Source: Paenibacillus radicis (ex Xue et al. 2023)
GTDB lineage: Bacteria; Bacillota; Bacilli; Paenibacillales; NBRC-103111
Direction of reading: 5' to 3'
NCBI RefSeq assembly: GCF_024722015.1
Contig: NZ_JANQBD010000006.1
Coordinates: 62,001 to 126,000 of the forward strand
Length of the DNA: 64,000 nt
The notes beneath the pieces were generated by a model, which did no database searches, was not told the origin of the DNA, and was given only the letters and a program-made list of their open reading frames with translations. The position numbers and the translations under genes were made by a program. The first letter of the stretch is position 1. Every line of letters begins with the position of its first letter. Positions 8,204 to 19,780 of the stretch are shown piece by piece.

Positions 8204-8899
8204 TTACATGCTGTTCTCCACTTGCTTGGTCGAAGGACCGCAGCCACAAATCGTTATTGTGAGATAATCCAGACTTAGCAGTAGCATTCGACGATTGGCA
8301 GGTAACGTACCATTAAAAGACCCATCAGAACGTAGAAAAGGAAGCAAATTCATAAATAAAGCTACATATTGTTTGGCATATGGAGAAACCGTTTCATCGG
8401 CCACTCCCATAGTTTCCCCTGCATCCGCATCTTTATTTAAGCCGCGAATCACAAATATCGCTAACTGTTCCCTAGTCAGCATTCCGTCAGGATTGAACTG
8501 ATTATTACCTATTCCATCGGTAATGTTCGCTCTTCTGACAGCTTCTATATAAGGAATAGCGTACCCGTAGACCGAATCCTTAACCGATACATCATTAAAA
8601 CTCGACGTATTCAATGTAGGATCTATCTTTAATCTCAGTGAAAGAGCAATAATCTTTGCGAACTCGGCCCGACTTATCGGCTCATTTACCCCGAACTGCT
8701 CCTCCGATATTCCCTCAATATATCCTTTAGCTAACCAGCTGTCTATTTTCACCTTGATTGCAGCATCCATATCCTTGAGGTCACTGAAGTCAGCTGATGT
8801 TTTGGGCTTCGGTTGCGATTGAGCAGCATACGTCGCCTTATAACCAGTAGTACAAGAAAGTACCAGGCATAGGAACACCAGTATAGCTTGCCTCCACAT
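8204..8899 (-). CDS. Secreted S-layer-homology (SLH) domain protein
   Basis: A 231-aa protein with an N-terminal signal peptide (about residues 1-26, ending in a TYAA-like site) and up to three SLH motifs: residues about 38-85 (WLAKGYIEGISEEQFGVNEP, then ISRAEFAKII), about 100-155 (AIPYIEAVRRANITDGIGN, then LTREQLAIFVIRGL), and a weaker third at about 170-210. SLH triads bind pyruvylated secondary cell-wall polymer. Nothing but the SLH region is present, and the last residues (TITICGCGPSTKQVENSM) do not look like an SLH end, so the gene may be truncated next to the repeat at 7583-8074. AGAGGTGG precedes the ATG. The exporter gene ends 27 bases upstream, so both may be cotranscribed. Confidence 0.75.
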   Translation of the reverse strand: MWRQAILVFLCLVLSCTTGYKATYAAQSQPKPKTSADFSDLKDMDAAIKVKIDSWLAKGYIEGISEEQFGVNEPISRAEFAKIIALSLRLKIDPTLNTSSFNDVSVKDSVYGYAIPYIEAVRRANITDGIGNNQFNPDGMLTREQLAIFVIRGLNKDADAGETMGVADETVSPYAKQYVALFMNLLPFLRSDGSFNGTLPANRRMLLLSLDYLTITICGCGPSTKQVENSM

Positions 8900-8926
8900 A
8901 CCGCCACCTCTTTTTTTGATTATTGT

Positions 8927-9844
8927 TTATCCTTTTGGGTTTACAGATACTTTTGCAAGCGATCCGCCTGTCTTTTTTTCGGAAACAAAAATGCCAATTA
9001 TAATAATAATGATTCCCATCCATTGCAAGGGGCCTTGTCTTTCTTGGAGAAGCAGTGCTGAGCATACGATTACAACAGGCAGTTCGACCGCCCCAAGCAC
9101 AGAGGCTAATCCGGTTTCAATAAAAGGTGCTCCTTTGGCTAAAAAATACGATGGCAAAATCAAACCGAACAAACTCATCAGGCAAGCCCAAAACCATAGT
9201 CCCTTATCCAACGAACCGTTCCATAGAAATTGTGGGGGCATCAGAATAAGTACAATCGTCATGGCTCCAGACACGACCCAGGTGCTTCGCACCAATGGAG
9301 GAAATTGAGTAGCAACCCGGCCACTGAAGCAAATAAACAATGTGTAGCAAACCGCGGCTAACAACCCCAGAACAACGCCACCCAGATGAACGCCCTCCCA
9401 TGACCCGGAAAGAACGCCAGAGGATAGAAGTGTGCCAATTAAAACAAAAATCATGGCCAACCATTGAAAGCGGTTAGGCGCTTTTTTATCCAACAGCCAC
9501 CCTAGCAGCATTCCCATCCATGTAAATTGAAATAACAGCAGCACCGCAAACGAAGCATCCAGAACCTGTAAAGATAGATAATAAAAATACCCTGTCAAGC
9601 CTGTAAAGGCTCCGCTAAACATTAGTTTCAGAACCGTTCCGAATGTAATTCCTTTCATTTTGCGAAGCTGGGGCAAACAAATCAACCATAACATGATAAA
9701 TCCAAACAAATTCTGACTTCCTGTAATCTCTGCTGGTGTAAACCCGTTCTGATAACCAAGCTTAACCAATGTTGATAGAATGCCGTACGAAGCTGCGCCT
9801 AGCAATACAAGCCAGACAGCTTTCCAACGTTTCATTGATGTCAT
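8927..9844 (-). CDS. EamA-family drug/metabolite transporter
   Basis: Integral membrane protein of 305 aa with about ten hydrophobic helices arranged as two EamA repeats (first half from residue 8, second from about 150). The start MTSMKRWKAVWLVLLGAASY, a conserved Pro/Gly-rich loop (ETGLASVLGAVELPVVIV) near residue 265 and the short basic C-terminus fit family members of the 10-TMS DMT superfamily, which move metabolites or drugs across the cytoplasmic membrane. The substrate cannot be told from sequence. AAGAAGGATAT lies before the ATG. It is divergent from the coiled-coil gene. Confidence 0.85.
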   Translation of the reverse strand: MTSMKRWKAVWLVLLGAASYGILSTLVKLGYQNGFTPAEITGSQNLFGFIMLWLICLPQLRKMKGITFGTVLKLMFSGAFTGLTGYFYYLSLQVLDASFAVLLLFQFTWMGMLLGWLLDKKAPNRFQWLAMIFVLIGTLLSSGVLSGSWEGVHLGGVVLGLLAAVCYTLFICFSGRVATQFPPLVRSTWVVSGAMTIVLILMPPQFLWNGSLDKGLWFWACLMSLFGLILPSYFLAKGAPFIETGLASVLGAVELPVVIVCSALLLQERQGPLQWMGIIIIIIGIFVSEKKTGGSLAKVSVNPKG

Positions 9845-10081
9845 AACACATATCCTTCTTAATTATAACCCTCACCCACCCATGAGGTCTCCTAGGAGAC
9901 TCACATCAGGAAATATAACAGATGTCCTATGATTATTCAAGGAATATACGTGTACAATAAATTAGCCAATTTTGACAGCGAGCTTCGACAGTATCCTTGG
10001 AACCATTGCTTTACTATGAAACTATACTATGAAACTCATATCTCATCATCAAATTCATTATTAAAGGAGGCCAGTCCCGCG

Positions 10082-10519
10082 ATGCAAAAAGTGATTCTTA
10101 ATGAGGAATTGATGCTTCATATCTCGCCGGATTCCCATAATCAAAATAAGTATGTAAACCAAGATACCACTCTTTCGGAACATCCCGATCAAACGAAACT
10201 TCCGAAGCTCACAATGAAGCTACTGCACGAGCTTATTAAGGAGCTTCGACAGGAGAATGCCAAGCTCTATCATCGTGTGACCGAATTAGAGCGCCAGTTG
10301 GAAGAGCTTGCTCATGTTCAAGTTGAAGCTGCCGCAGCAGCAGAACTGGCGAATCCAATCGATAAAATGAAGAGTAATAGTATAGAAACAGCTGCTTATC
10401 CCGCAAATGAGCCGTCCATTCGAGTCACCCGTTCCCAACGACATCCAGCTCCCAAAAAGAAGTCATGGGAGGATTTATGGCATTTATTATTTCGTCCTTC
10501 GCTTCAGCGGCAAAAATAG
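10082..10519 (+). CDS. Hypothetical coiled-coil protein
   Basis: Unrecognised protein of 145 aa. Residues about 40-85 form a heptad-like charged helix (LLHELIKELRQENAKLYHRV, then LERQLEELAHVQVEAAAAA). The rest is polar, and the C-terminus is basic with two Trp (KKKSWEDLWHLLFRPSLQRQ). No signal peptide or membrane helix. The frame is open for 51 codons more upstream, but AAAGGAGG lies 11 bases before the chosen ATG, which decides the start. Similar short proteins with an N-terminal coiled coil occur in Bacillales; I cannot name a function. It converges on comEC with only 23 bases between the stops and no strong terminator. Confidence 0.6.
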   Translation: MQKVILNEELMLHISPDSHNQNKYVNQDTTLSEHPDQTKLPKLTMKLLHELIKELRQENAKLYHRVTELERQLEELAHVQVEAAAAAELANPIDKMKSNSIETAAYPANEPSIRVTRSQRHPAPKKKSWEDLWHLLFRPSLQRQK

Positions 10520-10542
10520 AATGTGAGACTTAAATTAAGAGC

Positions 10543-13155
10543 TTAATCATCATTCCTTTTCAGCTTTGTACGAATCTGAATCTTACCGTCTCTGACTCTC
10601 ATCTGGACCTCACCGTTCCTATCCGTCCGCAAAATGCTCATATCCCGCTCCTCCAAGCGTCCAAGAACTTGCGGGTTCGGATGACCATACGAGTTGTATA
10701 AGCCTACGCTAATAACCGCCATACGAGGCTTCCAAAAATCAAGCCAGGCTGTGCCTGTTGAAGTTTTACTGCCGTGATGAGCAATCTTTAACACATCTAT
10801 GTTTGCAGTTGCAGCAGCGGCGGCGGTCCGCAGTGAAATCGGAGCAGTGGAGGTGCTGTATGCTTGCGCTGTAAAATTTGGGATTGTTATTTGATTCCGA
10901 TTTGTCTCAAACATACGTAATACGGCTGCTTCTGAAGCCTGATCCATATCTCCGGTAAATAGCCACCTGCTCCCCGACATTTCCATCATAAATACAACCG
11001 ATTCCGCGTTCTGCTCCTTTTCCAGCCGCAGCTCTCCGGCACCATCCCGGGCTACAGGGGCCAGCACATGCAGAATCGTTTCGGAATTTGCCTGAAGCCT
11101 ATCTCCTGCATAAGCCTTAACCAGCTTGACCTGTTTGTCTAGAGCAGTTTGGAACAGCTTCTCCGCCCCAGGCCCCGGCTTGAAGGTTCCATTGAAAATA
11201 AGCTTGTTTACCGGTATTTGCTCTATTACTGCTTGCAATCCTCCAATGTGATCCGCATCTTGGTGAGTGACAATCAAATAATCGATCCGTTGAATGCCCC
11301 GTTTCTTCAGCAATGGGACCAGCAGCTTCCGGCCAACCTCATAGGGATCTTTCCGCTGCTTCCACTCATCTCCCGGTTTGCGAAATGAAATTGTGCCCCC
11401 TCCATCCACTAATATAACCTCACGGCTATGAGGAGGTGTAATAATGATGCTGTCCCCCTGCCCAACATCGATAAAATCAACCTTCCCTTCACGGTTCCAC
11501 AGCTCAGGCTTATAGGCGATGGCAAGCAGCAGCAAGAGCGAAAGAATACAGATAGGCAAACCAACTATTGAAGCGGCATTTGGTATTCGCATTTCATGGC
11601 TGCTCTTTCTGGATTGATCAAGCGACAGCATTGGACCTTGCTTCACGTTCTTTTTACGCTTTATTTGGAGCAAAAACCAAACTATGGCTGTCCAGCTTGC
11701 ATAGTAGCAAATAATCCATCCGATGTCAGGTGTAGGCCAAATAGTCTGAAACCAATCCCACCGACTCGACATGTCCACCAGATCAAATATCCGACTGTTT
11801 ATCCAGGCTATTAGCCATGCAACGACTTTACCAGCAGGCACATAAGCGAAGCCTAGGATTAAAGCTGCTGTTCCGCCCGGCATGGTCACCATACTGAACA
11901 CAGGCACAAGGAAGAAGTTAGCGAGGAATGACAGCAGCGAAAACTGATTGAAATAATAAATAGAAACCGGAAATGAAATGCATTGCGCTACAAGTGTGAT
12001 TGAAACAGCATTTTTCCAGACCGTAGAGTGAATTGGCAAAAGACTGTTAACAGGCGGCACACCTATGATTAGCCCAATGGTTACTAAAAAGGATAGTTGA
12101 AAGCTCACATCCAACATAAAATATGGCTCCCATATCAACATCCCGAGTCCTACCAGCAGCACTGTGTGCAGTCCATCCCTGAGAGTATGCCTATATGCAG
12201 CATACAACGCTATCATCGCCATTAAACCTGCTCGAATAATAGACGGAGACGCACCAGTTACTGCAATATAAAAAGGCATCAAGCTGATAGCCGTAAGCAA
12301 GTAGGTCTCTCTAGTGAACCGCAGTCTACGCATCACCCATAATAAACATGCCAAAAATATAGCTACGTTTAAACCAGATACCGCTAAAATATGAGTCAAA
12401 CCGAGCTGTGAAAACTGCTGAAATTGCAGCGGATCCATATCATCCGTCACTCCAATCAGCATGCTCTTCATAAATCCCGTTTGATTCCCTGGAAAAACCC
12501 TACCAATTCCCTCCCCAAGCATTTCTCTAAATTGATCATTCCACCTCATTACAGTGTCCCAGGTCCATCGATTGGATTGGGCTAATTTAACCTGATCCGC
12601 TCCTTTCACGAGCAGCTGCCAATGAATATGCTTGAACCGCAAAAAGCTGCGATAATCAAAGCCCCCGAAATTTCGTGCCTCTCCCGGCAGTTGTAAGGCC
12701 CCCTTCAAGCCAACCTGATCCCCCCGCTGCCAAGTGAGAGCGATGTCCTGTTCTTTCTTGCTTAGCAGCTTTACGGATACTGCAATCAGCTCATCCTCAT
12801 CACTATCCGAGCGAACGGTAAAGGAAGCTTTATCTCCATCCACATCAACCTTTGTAGTTATCAGACCTTCTACCTCATAAGGAATCTCTTTTTGCTCCTC
12901 AGCTGCCTGTACGAAAATAGACAATTTAGTCTTATTATGACGGTCATAATCTTCATAATAACCCGCAGCAATCACAATAATAAGGAAGCTGCACATAACT
13001 GTCCTGCCTGGCATACGCATGAACCAAATCCCAATTGCAGCAATTCCCGTAAATAGACTGACGTACAAGGACAGCCAATCCAATTGAACGTTGTATGCAA
13101 GCACATAACCCGCTGCCCATAGCAGCGCCGCTGCAACCACAGGCCGACGGTTCAC
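10543..13155 (-). CDS. comEC: DNA internalization channel protein ComEC/Rec2
   Basis: Membrane channel for single-stranded DNA entry during natural transformation; 870 aa. Order of parts: N-terminal helices and DUF4131 (about 1-200), the competence membrane domain with HILAVSGLN (about 255-263) and several helices to about 500, then a C-terminal metallo-beta-lactamase-like domain (VDFIDVGQGDSIII, then THQDADHIGG, and a late HHGSKTS). All parts appear intact. The start is GTG with GGAAAGGGGG upstream. It is the last gene of the comE group, but a terminator-like hairpin separates it from comEB. Confidence 0.95.
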   Translation of the reverse strand: MNRRPVVAAALLWAAGYVLAYNVQLDWLSLYVSLFTGIAAIGIWFMRMPGRTVMCSFLIIVIAAGYYEDYDRHNKTKLSIFVQAAEEQKEIPYEVEGLITTKVDVDGDKASFTVRSDSDEDELIAVSVKLLSKKEQDIALTWQRGDQVGLKGALQLPGEARNFGGFDYRSFLRFKHIHWQLLVKGADQVKLAQSNRWTWDTVMRWNDQFREMLGEGIGRVFPGNQTGFMKSMLIGVTDDMDPLQFQQFSQLGLTHILAVSGLNVAIFLACLLWVMRRLRFTRETYLLTAISLMPFYIAVTGASPSIIRAGLMAMIALYAAYRHTLRDGLHTVLLVGLGMLIWEPYFMLDVSFQLSFLVTIGLIIGVPPVNSLLPIHSTVWKNAVSITLVAQCISFPVSIYYFNQFSLLSFLANFFLVPVFSMVTMPGGTAALILGFAYVPAGKVVAWLIAWINSRIFDLVDMSSRWDWFQTIWPTPDIGWIICYYASWTAIVWFLLQIKRKKNVKQGPMLSLDQSRKSSHEMRIPNAASIVGLPICILSLLLLLAIAYKPELWNREGKVDFIDVGQGDSIIITPPHSREVILVDGGGTISFRKPGDEWKQRKDPYEVGRKLLVPLLKKRGIQRIDYLIVTHQDADHIGGLQAVIEQIPVNKLIFNGTFKPGPGAEKLFQTALDKQVKLVKAYAGDRLQANSETILHVLAPVARDGAGELRLEKEQNAESVVFMMEMSGSRWLFTGDMDQASEAAVLRMFETNRNQITIPNFTAQAYSTSTAPISLRTAAAAATANIDVLKIAHHGSKTSTGTAWLDFWKPRMAVISVGLYNSYGHPNPQVLGRLEERDMSILRTDRNGEVQMRVRDGKIQIRTKLKRNDD

Positions 13156-13180
13156 AAGCGTCCCCCTTTCCAGCTATAAC

Positions 13181-13228
13181 AAAAAGAACCTCTCCCGCAA
13201 TTCGTTACGATTGCGTGAAGAGGTTCTT
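13181..13228 (-). terminator. Terminator between comEB and comEC
   Basis: Arms AAGAACCTCT and AGAGGTTCTT with an inner GCAAT/ATTGC stem. On the minus strand it ends in GGTTCTTTTTG, a good U-run. It lies only 26 bases before the comEC start, so comEC needs read-through or its own promoter. Confidence 0.72.
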
Positions 13229-13305
13229 CCTCATGGATAAATTTTCATATATATAGAACAAATGGTTCGCGGATTATGGAGCAGTCAGCACGCTGCAATT
13301 ATACT

Positions 13306-13818
13306 TTAATGCTGTACATCCGTCACCGTTCCAACCGGGGGCTCGTACGTTTCCAGACGACGGAAGGTGATCCCTTTTTGCTGCATTAAGGATTTAACCT
13401 TTTCGCCGTCCTTCGGGTAAGGCCTATGGTACACGATTTCGCTAATACCGCTGTTAGCCAGCATATTAGCGCAGGTCCAGCAGGGCTGATCTGTCACATA
13501 AACAACCGAACGCTCACGATCCTTCGGGTCCGTGAACAGCAGAAGATTCTGTTCAGCATGAATCGTACGGATGCAGCGCTGCTTCTTTACAACCTGTTCA
13601 GCTCCGTCCTTATCGGCCAACTCGTACTCCTCTACCAGCATGCAGCCAGCTTCAGAGCAATCCGGCACACCCATTGGCGCTCCGTTATAGGCTGCGCCGA
13701 GCAGCTTCTTCCCTTGAACGAGTACGGCCCCTACATGCCTGCGGCCACAGCGCGATCTTGTCGAAGCCATATATGCCATATCCAGAAAATACGTATCCCA
13801 GTCTTTGCGTGTTGTCAT
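13306..13818 (-). CDS. comEB: ComE operon protein 2, deoxycytidylate deaminase family
   Basis: Zinc deaminase of 170 aa converting dCMP to dUMP. Zinc-binding and catalytic residues are visible as H87-A-E89 and P112-C-W-T-C116. An earlier Cys-rich part (RCGRRHVGAVLVQGKKLLGA) is typical of dCMP deaminases. In Bacillus comEB lies in the comE operon although it is not needed for transformation. Here the upstream neighbour is metY, whose stop lies 16 bases before the comEB start, so the two are almost surely cotranscribed. Confidence 0.94.
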   Translation of the reverse strand: MTTRKDWDTYFLDMAYMASTRSRCGRRHVGAVLVQGKKLLGAAYNGAPMGVPDCSEAGCMLVEEYELADKDGAEQVVKKQRCIRTIHAEQNLLLFTDPKDRERSVVYVTDQPCWTCANMLANSGISEIVYHRPYPKDGEKVKSLMQQKGITFRRLETYEPPVGTVTDVQH

Positions 13819-13834
13819 CAGGTATACACTCCGT

Positions 13835-15142
<1,308 letters not shown>

Positions 15143-15226
15143 TCATTTTTAGGAAAAATAAATTACAATAATTATCCATCCTATTTTCTCACATTTAGCC
15201 GGAAAACGAAAGCGCTTCTAATTCGG

Positions 15227-15757
15227 TTACGGATCTATTATAAGATAAGGCTTGATTTTGGCAAGCACCTTGTCTCCGATCCCCTTTACGTCAAGAAGCT
15301 GCTCGACTGTTTTGAACCGTCCCCCCAGCTGTTCCCGGTGCACAATAATAGCTTTTGCTTTACTTTCCCCTATACCAGGAAGCGTTGTAAGTTGATCCAT
15401 TGTAGCTTTATTTAAGTTCAATATGCTTTCAGGCTTGAGTGATTCCTTCTTTATCGTTTCATTAGAAGCCTTCTTAGACAGATCAGGCGCCAGCTGCTTC
15501 GATTCGCTCTTCTCAGAGGCTGCTTGGGTCTGGTGACCGTCTTTTGCTAGACCATCTGTCGTTCCCTGCGGCTTGCTCTGCTTGGCAGCAGCTTGCTGTG
15601 CAAGCAGTTTGAGCATCTCATCATCAGCTGACCTCCATTCAGAAGCCGTCTGCATAGAGCTCTGCCATATCGTATATCCGAACCACCCTGTCAGTGACAC
15701 AACTACTCCCAATACTACTATCAGCATCTTGTTACCCCAGACATCTGACACTCGCAA
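15227..15757 (-). CDS. comEA: Competence DNA receptor ComEA
   Basis: Membrane-anchored double-strand DNA receptor for transformation; 176 aa. One membrane helix at about 11-31 is followed by a flexible Lys/Ser/Gln-rich linker (about 45-110) and a C-terminal pair of helix-hairpin-helix motifs (LNKATMDQLTTLPGIGESKA, then EQLLDVKGIGDKVLAKI). B. subtilis ComEA is longer and has an extra oligomerisation domain between helix and HhH; only low-complexity linker is seen here. The start is TTG: GAGGGAGGG lies 9 bases upstream and no better codon is near. It is divergent from comER. Confidence 0.93.
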   Translation of the reverse strand: MRVSDVWGNKMLIVVLGVVVSLTGWFGYTIWQSSMQTASEWRSADDEMLKLLAQQAAAKQSKPQGTTDGLAKDGHQTQAASEKSESKQLAPDLSKKASNETIKKESLKPESILNLNKATMDQLTTLPGIGESKAKAIIVHREQLGGRFKTVEQLLDVKGIGDKVLAKIKPYLIIDP

Positions 15758-15879
15758 AAATAAATTCCCTCCCTCGAAATTTGCAGCTGTTTCATCTTAC
15801 ATTTAAAGGAAATAAGTCATAATCACCTCGCTATCATCATAGGGATTAAGAAGGCTTCACTTATTCAGGAGGGATGGCC

Positions 15880-16713
15880 ATGAGAGTTGGATTCATAGGC
15901 ACTGGCAGCATGGGCAGTATACTCATAGAAGCGTTCATCCAATCCGGAGCTTTGAATCCGGAGCACATAGTGGCGACTAACCGAACAATCTCCAAAGTGG
16001 AACGATTGGCTGCAACTTATTCGGGCCTAAAGGTAGCCCGTTCCAATATAGACGTCGTCCGTGACTGCGATATTCTTTTTTTATGTGTCAAGCCTGTGGA
16101 ATTTAAAGCCGTAATCGACGACATCAAAGATGAGGCTGCTCCGGAACAAATTATTGTATCCATTACGAGCCCCGTATTAATTCGGCAGCTAGAAGACTTA
16201 CTAGGCAGTAAAATCGCCAAAATTATTCCGAGCATAACCAATTTTGTATTCAGCGGAGCTACACTTTGCGTCTACAGTGACCGGATGGCTGATGAGGACA
16301 TTGAACGGCTGGAAAACCTGCTCTCTCATATCAGCGCGCCAATCCGCATATCTGAGGAGAATACCCGCATTTCTTCCGATCTTTCCAGCTGCGGTCCTGC
16401 TTTCCTAGCTTTTTTTATTCAAAAATTCATTGATGCTTCTGTTGAGGAGACCGGTATTTCGAGAGAGGAAGCTACTCAACTAGCAAGTGAAATGACTCTT
16501 GGAACCGGAAAGCTATTGACCACAGGCGGCTTCTCCCCGGAGTCTTTGCAAAAAAGCGTGGCAGTCCCCGGAGGAATAACAGCCGAAGGCCTCCATATGA
16601 TGGAAAAAGAGCTGTGCGGATTGTTTAACAACCTGATCCACACAACTCATGCCAAATACGAAGAAGATTTGGAAAAGGTGGAAGCCCGGTTTTTCGGCAC
16701 GAAGGTCGAATAA
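15880..16713 (+). CDS. comER: ComER, pyrroline-5-carboxylate reductase-like protein
   Basis: Member of the ProC/NADP-oxidoreductase fold family, 277 aa. The N-terminus MRVGFIGTGSMGSILIEAF carries the Rossmann GxGxxG; the C-terminal half has the P5C reductase dimer part (SCGPAFLAFFIQKFIDASVE, then VAVPGGITAEGLHMME). It lies divergent from comEA as comER does in B. subtilis, which supports the name over ProC. Two ATGs are close together; AGGAGGG touches the first, so the second, 7 bases away, is chosen. True proline synthesis activity cannot be excluded. Confidence 0.85.
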   Translation: MRVGFIGTGSMGSILIEAFIQSGALNPEHIVATNRTISKVERLAATYSGLKVARSNIDVVRDCDILFLCVKPVEFKAVIDDIKDEAAPEQIIVSITSPVLIRQLEDLLGSKIAKIIPSITNFVFSGATLCVYSDRMADEDIERLENLLSHISAPIRISEENTRISSDLSSCGPAFLAFFIQKFIDASVEETGISREEATQLASEMTLGTGKLLTTGGFSPESLQKSVAVPGGITAEGLHMMEKELCGLFNNLIHTTHAKYEEDLEKVEARFFGTKVE

Positions 16714-16741
16714 CGTGATGCTTTCACGCTTTTCCTGTATG

Positions 16742-16778
16742 AACCGCCGCCCTGTATAGCAGCAGAGCGGTTATTTTT
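16742..16778 (+). terminator. Terminator after comER
   Basis: AACCGC/GCGGTT stem with inner GC pairs, followed on the plus strand by ATTTTTATT. It lies 5 bases from the leuS stop. Confidence 0.6.
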
Positions 16779-16783
16779 ATTGA

Positions 16784-19234
16784 TTACCCAACGACTATAT
16801 TAACCAGCTTGCCTTTTACAGCAATGACTTTACGGACACTTTTGCCATCCATCGCTTCTTGAACCTTATCCATGGCCAAAGCCAGACCCTCTAAGGCAGC
16901 TTCATCCATATCTTTGGAAACTAGCGCACGTTCAACTATTTTCCCATTGACCTGCACCACGATTTCAACCTCGTTATCGACCGTCCAGGCCTCATCGAAT
17001 GCCGGCCAAGCTTCATAAGTAACAGATTCCTTATGTCCCAGCTTCTCCCACAGCTCTTCAGCGATATGAGGGGCGATAGGGGAAAGCATTTGAACAAAGT
17101 CGTTCATGGCTTCTTTAGGCAGACGATCTGTTTTATAAGCCTCATTAATGAAAATCATCAACTGGCTGATTACGGTGTTGAAGCGAAGCGCTTCGTAATC
17201 TTCCGTAATTTTTTTGATTGTGCGGTGCCAGGTACGCTTGAATGCTTCACTGCCTAAAGTTTCATCGGCACTGATTTTGGCATTCAGTTGACCCTCATCA
17301 CCAACGAATAATCTCCATATCCGACTTAAGAAGCGATGAGTTCCTTCTACGCCATTCACATTCCAAGGTTTAGTAGCTTCTAACGGGCCCATAAACATTT
17401 CGTACATCCGCAGCGTATCCGCACCGAATTCATTCACGATGACGTCAGGGTTAATAACATTGCCGCGGGATTTACTCATTTTTTCGTTATTTTCACCCAG
17501 AATCATACCCTGATTAACCAGCTTGTAGAACGGCTCTTTGGTCGATACCACTCCCAGATCATATAGCACTTTGTGCCAGAAGCGCGCATACAGCAAGTGA
17601 AGCACCGCATGCTCGGCACCACCGATATACAAGTCAACCGGCAGCCATTTCTTCTGCAGCTCTTGAGAGCACAGCTCTTGATCGTTTTTCGGATCGATGA
17701 ACCTCAAGTAGTACCAGCAGCTTCCAGCCCATTGCGGCATCGTATTCGTTTCACGGCGCGCCTTCATGCCTGTTTCCGTATCGATCGTTTCAACCCACTC
17801 TGTAACGTTGGCAAGCGGCGACTCTCCTGTGCCTGAAGGTGCAATCTGGTCGACATCCGGCAGCAGCAAAGGCAGCTGATCCACAGGTACAGTTTTCATA
17901 GTTCCGTCTTCCAAATGTAAAATTGGAATCGGCTCTCCCCAATAACGTTGACGGCTGAACAACCAATCACGCAACCGGTAGGTTACTTTCCCTTGCCCTT
18001 TGTCATTGGCTTCCAGCCATTCAATCATTGCAGCAATCGCCTGTTCATTGTTCAATCCGTTCAGCAAGCCTGAATTCATATGCTGTCCATCCCCTGCATA
18101 GGCTTCCTTGGCTACGTCTCCGCCTTGTACAACCTCGATGATGGCAATATCAAACTTCTTGGCAAACTCCCAGTCACGCTGATCATGTGCAGGCACGGCC
18201 ATAATCGCACCGGTACCGTACCCGGCAAGCACGTAATCAGCTACCCAGATCGGGGTTTTGGCGCCATTAACCGGATTCAGGGCATAAGCGCCTGTAAATA
18301 CTCCGGATTTATCTTTGGCTAAATCCGTGCGTTCTAGATCGCTTTTACGTGCAGCCTGTTCCTGATATTCCTTAACAGCAGCAGCCTGCTCAGGCGATGT
18401 GATACGCTCAACCAGCTCATGCTCAGGAGCAATGACGCAGTAAGTAGCTCCGAACAGTGTATCGGGACGAGTAGTAAATACTTTCAAGCCTTCGCCTTCG
18501 GTTCCCTCGATCTCGAATACAACCTCGGCTCCCTTCGACTTCCCTATCCAGTTGCGCTGCATATCCTTGATCGATTCAGACCAATCAAGCTCCTCCAAAT
18601 CCTCCAAAAGCCGCTCTGCGTACTGTGTAATGCGCAGAACCCATTGACGCATTGGCTTGCGAATAACCGGATGGTTGCCACGCTCGCTCAAGCCGTTGAT
18701 AACCTCTTCATTGGCAAGTACTGTTCCCAATGCCGGACACCAGTTCACAGCTACTTCATCGACATAAGCAAGTCCTTTATTATAGAGCTGGATAAAAATC
18801 CACTGAGTCCATTTGTAGTAATCCGGGTCCGTCGTGCTGACCTCACGGTCCCAATCGTAAGAGAAGCCAAGCGATTTGATCTGGCGGCGGAAATTATCAA
18901 TGTTCTTAAATGTAATATCCCGCGGATGCTGCCCCGTATCAAGTGCGTGCTGCTCGGCAGGCAAACCGAACGCATCCCATCCCATCGGATGAAGAACATT
19001 GTAGCCGCGCATTCTTTTGAACCGCGAAACGATGTCAGTTGCTGTGTATCCTTCAGGATGGCCTACATGCAATCCAGCTCCGGATGGGTATGGAAACATA
19101 TCTAATGCGTAAAACTTCTTTTTGCTATCATCATCCAGCACTTTAAATGATTTATTATTTTCCCAATAAGCTTGCCATTTCGGTTCGATGACCAGTGGGC
19201 TATAGCCCTGCTGTTCTTTAACTTCTTGTGTCAT
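16784..19234 (-). CDS. leuS: Leucine--tRNA ligase
   Basis: Class I aminoacyl-tRNA synthetase charging tRNA-Leu; 816 aa, the bacterial length. The HIGH-type signature is HVGH (residues 56-59, in [15 protein letters not shown]). The editing domain follows, with the threonine-rich part near [19 protein letters not shown] is at about residue 580 ([11 protein letters not shown]). AAGGGGG precedes the ATG. It is transcribed alone from a sigma-A promoter through a T-box leader, so expression rises when tRNA-Leu is uncharged. Confidence 0.97.
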   Translation of the reverse strand: MTQEVKEQQGYSPLVIEPKWQAYWENNKSFKVLDDDSKKKFYALDMFPYPSGAGLHVGHPEGYTATDIVSRFKRMRGYNVLHPMGWDAFGLPAEQHALDTGQHPRDITFKNIDNFRRQIKSLGFSYDWDREVSTTDPDYYKWTQWIFIQLYNKGLAYVDEVAVNWCPALGTVLANEEVINGLSERGNHPVIRKPMRQWVLRITQYAERLLEDLEELDWSESIKDMQRNWIGKSKGAEVVFEIEGTEGEGLKVFTTRPDTLFGATYCVIAPEHELVERITSPEQAAAVKEYQEQAARKSDLERTDLAKDKSGVFTGAYALNPVNGAKTPIWVADYVLAGYGTGAIMAVPAHDQRDWEFAKKFDIAIIEVVQGGDVAKEAYAGDGQHMNSGLLNGLNNEQAIAAMIEWLEANDKGQGKVTYRLRDWLFSRQRYWGEPIPILHLEDGTMKTVPVDQLPLLLPDVDQIAPSGTGESPLANVTEWVETIDTETGMKARRETNTMPQWAGSCWYYLRFIDPKNDQELCSQELQKKWLPVDLYIGGAEHAVLHLLYARFWHKVLYDLGVVSTKEPFYKLVNQGMILGENNEKMSKSRGNVINPDVIVNEFGADTLRMYEMFMGPLEATKPWNVNGVEGTHRFLSRIWRLFVGDEGQLNAKISADETLGSEAFKRTWHRTIKKITEDYEALRFNTVISQLMIFINEAYKTDRLPKEAMNDFVQMLSPIAPHIAEELWEKLGHKESVTYEAWPAFDEAWTVDNEVEIVVQVNGKIVERALVSKDMDEAALEGLALAMDKVQEAMDGKSVRKVIAVKGKLVNIVVG

Positions 19235-19289
19235 TTCAGTTATGCCCCCTTATTCGTTCAACAAATTCAAAAATCGATTCCTAGGCAAC

Positions 19290-19562
19290 AAAAAAGCCCC
19301 TCATCGCTAGCGCAACGGCTAGGGACGAGAGGCGTGCTTCCCGTGGTACCACCCTAGTTAACTGCGGGCATGCTTTACCCGAGTTCACTCTTCCCCTTAA
19401 CGCGGGGGATTCGATCCGGTTAGCGCTCTGCTTAGAAAGACTCAATCCTCTAAACAAGAAGCGTATTCACCATCTGGCTCCAAGACGAGTTCACTCTTAC
19501 CATGTACCAGCTCTCACCGAACCGCTGGCTCTCTGAACAATGGGGATCTGAGCTACTACTTC
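19290..19562 (-). ncRNA. T-box leader of leuS
   Basis: The T-box core AGGGTGGTACCACGGGAAGC is at 19336-19355 (minus strand). The terminator follows at 19290-19334, a GC-rich stem ending in a U-run (GGGGCTTTTTT). Stem I lies at about 19480-19562; its specifier region reads GAACTCG, giving a CTC leucine codon at 19487-19489, in agreement with the leuS gene. The same AGAGTGAACTCG string recurs at about 19383-19394 before the antiterminator. Confidence 0.93.
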
Positions 19563-19593
19563 TTTTCACTGCCGTTAGTCATGATATAAAGCG

Positions 19594-19623
19594 ATTATAT
19601 GTAAAAACAGGTAATCATGTCAA
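19594..19623 (-). promoter_or_regulatory. Sigma-A promoter of the leuS T-box transcript
   Basis: Minus strand TTGACA and TATAAT, both perfect hexamers, with an 18-base spacer. Predicted start near 19587, just ahead of stem I. Confidence 0.8.
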
Positions 19624-19780
19624 GTATCCTTCTATCACTAGAGCTGTGCGAGCCGTTTGCAGCTTATTCAAGATTGGCATACAGGCGGATTGATTAAGGT
19701 CTGAATAATATGGAAAAAATGAATGTAACCATAGATCAACTAATCCATCCAACCTATCCCAGTATGCAGAGGTGTTCAAC

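Noticed and set aside
15205..15225. cre-like site GAAAGCGCTTC upstream of metY
   Set aside because: Only 11 of 14 bases match and no promoter was found next to it.
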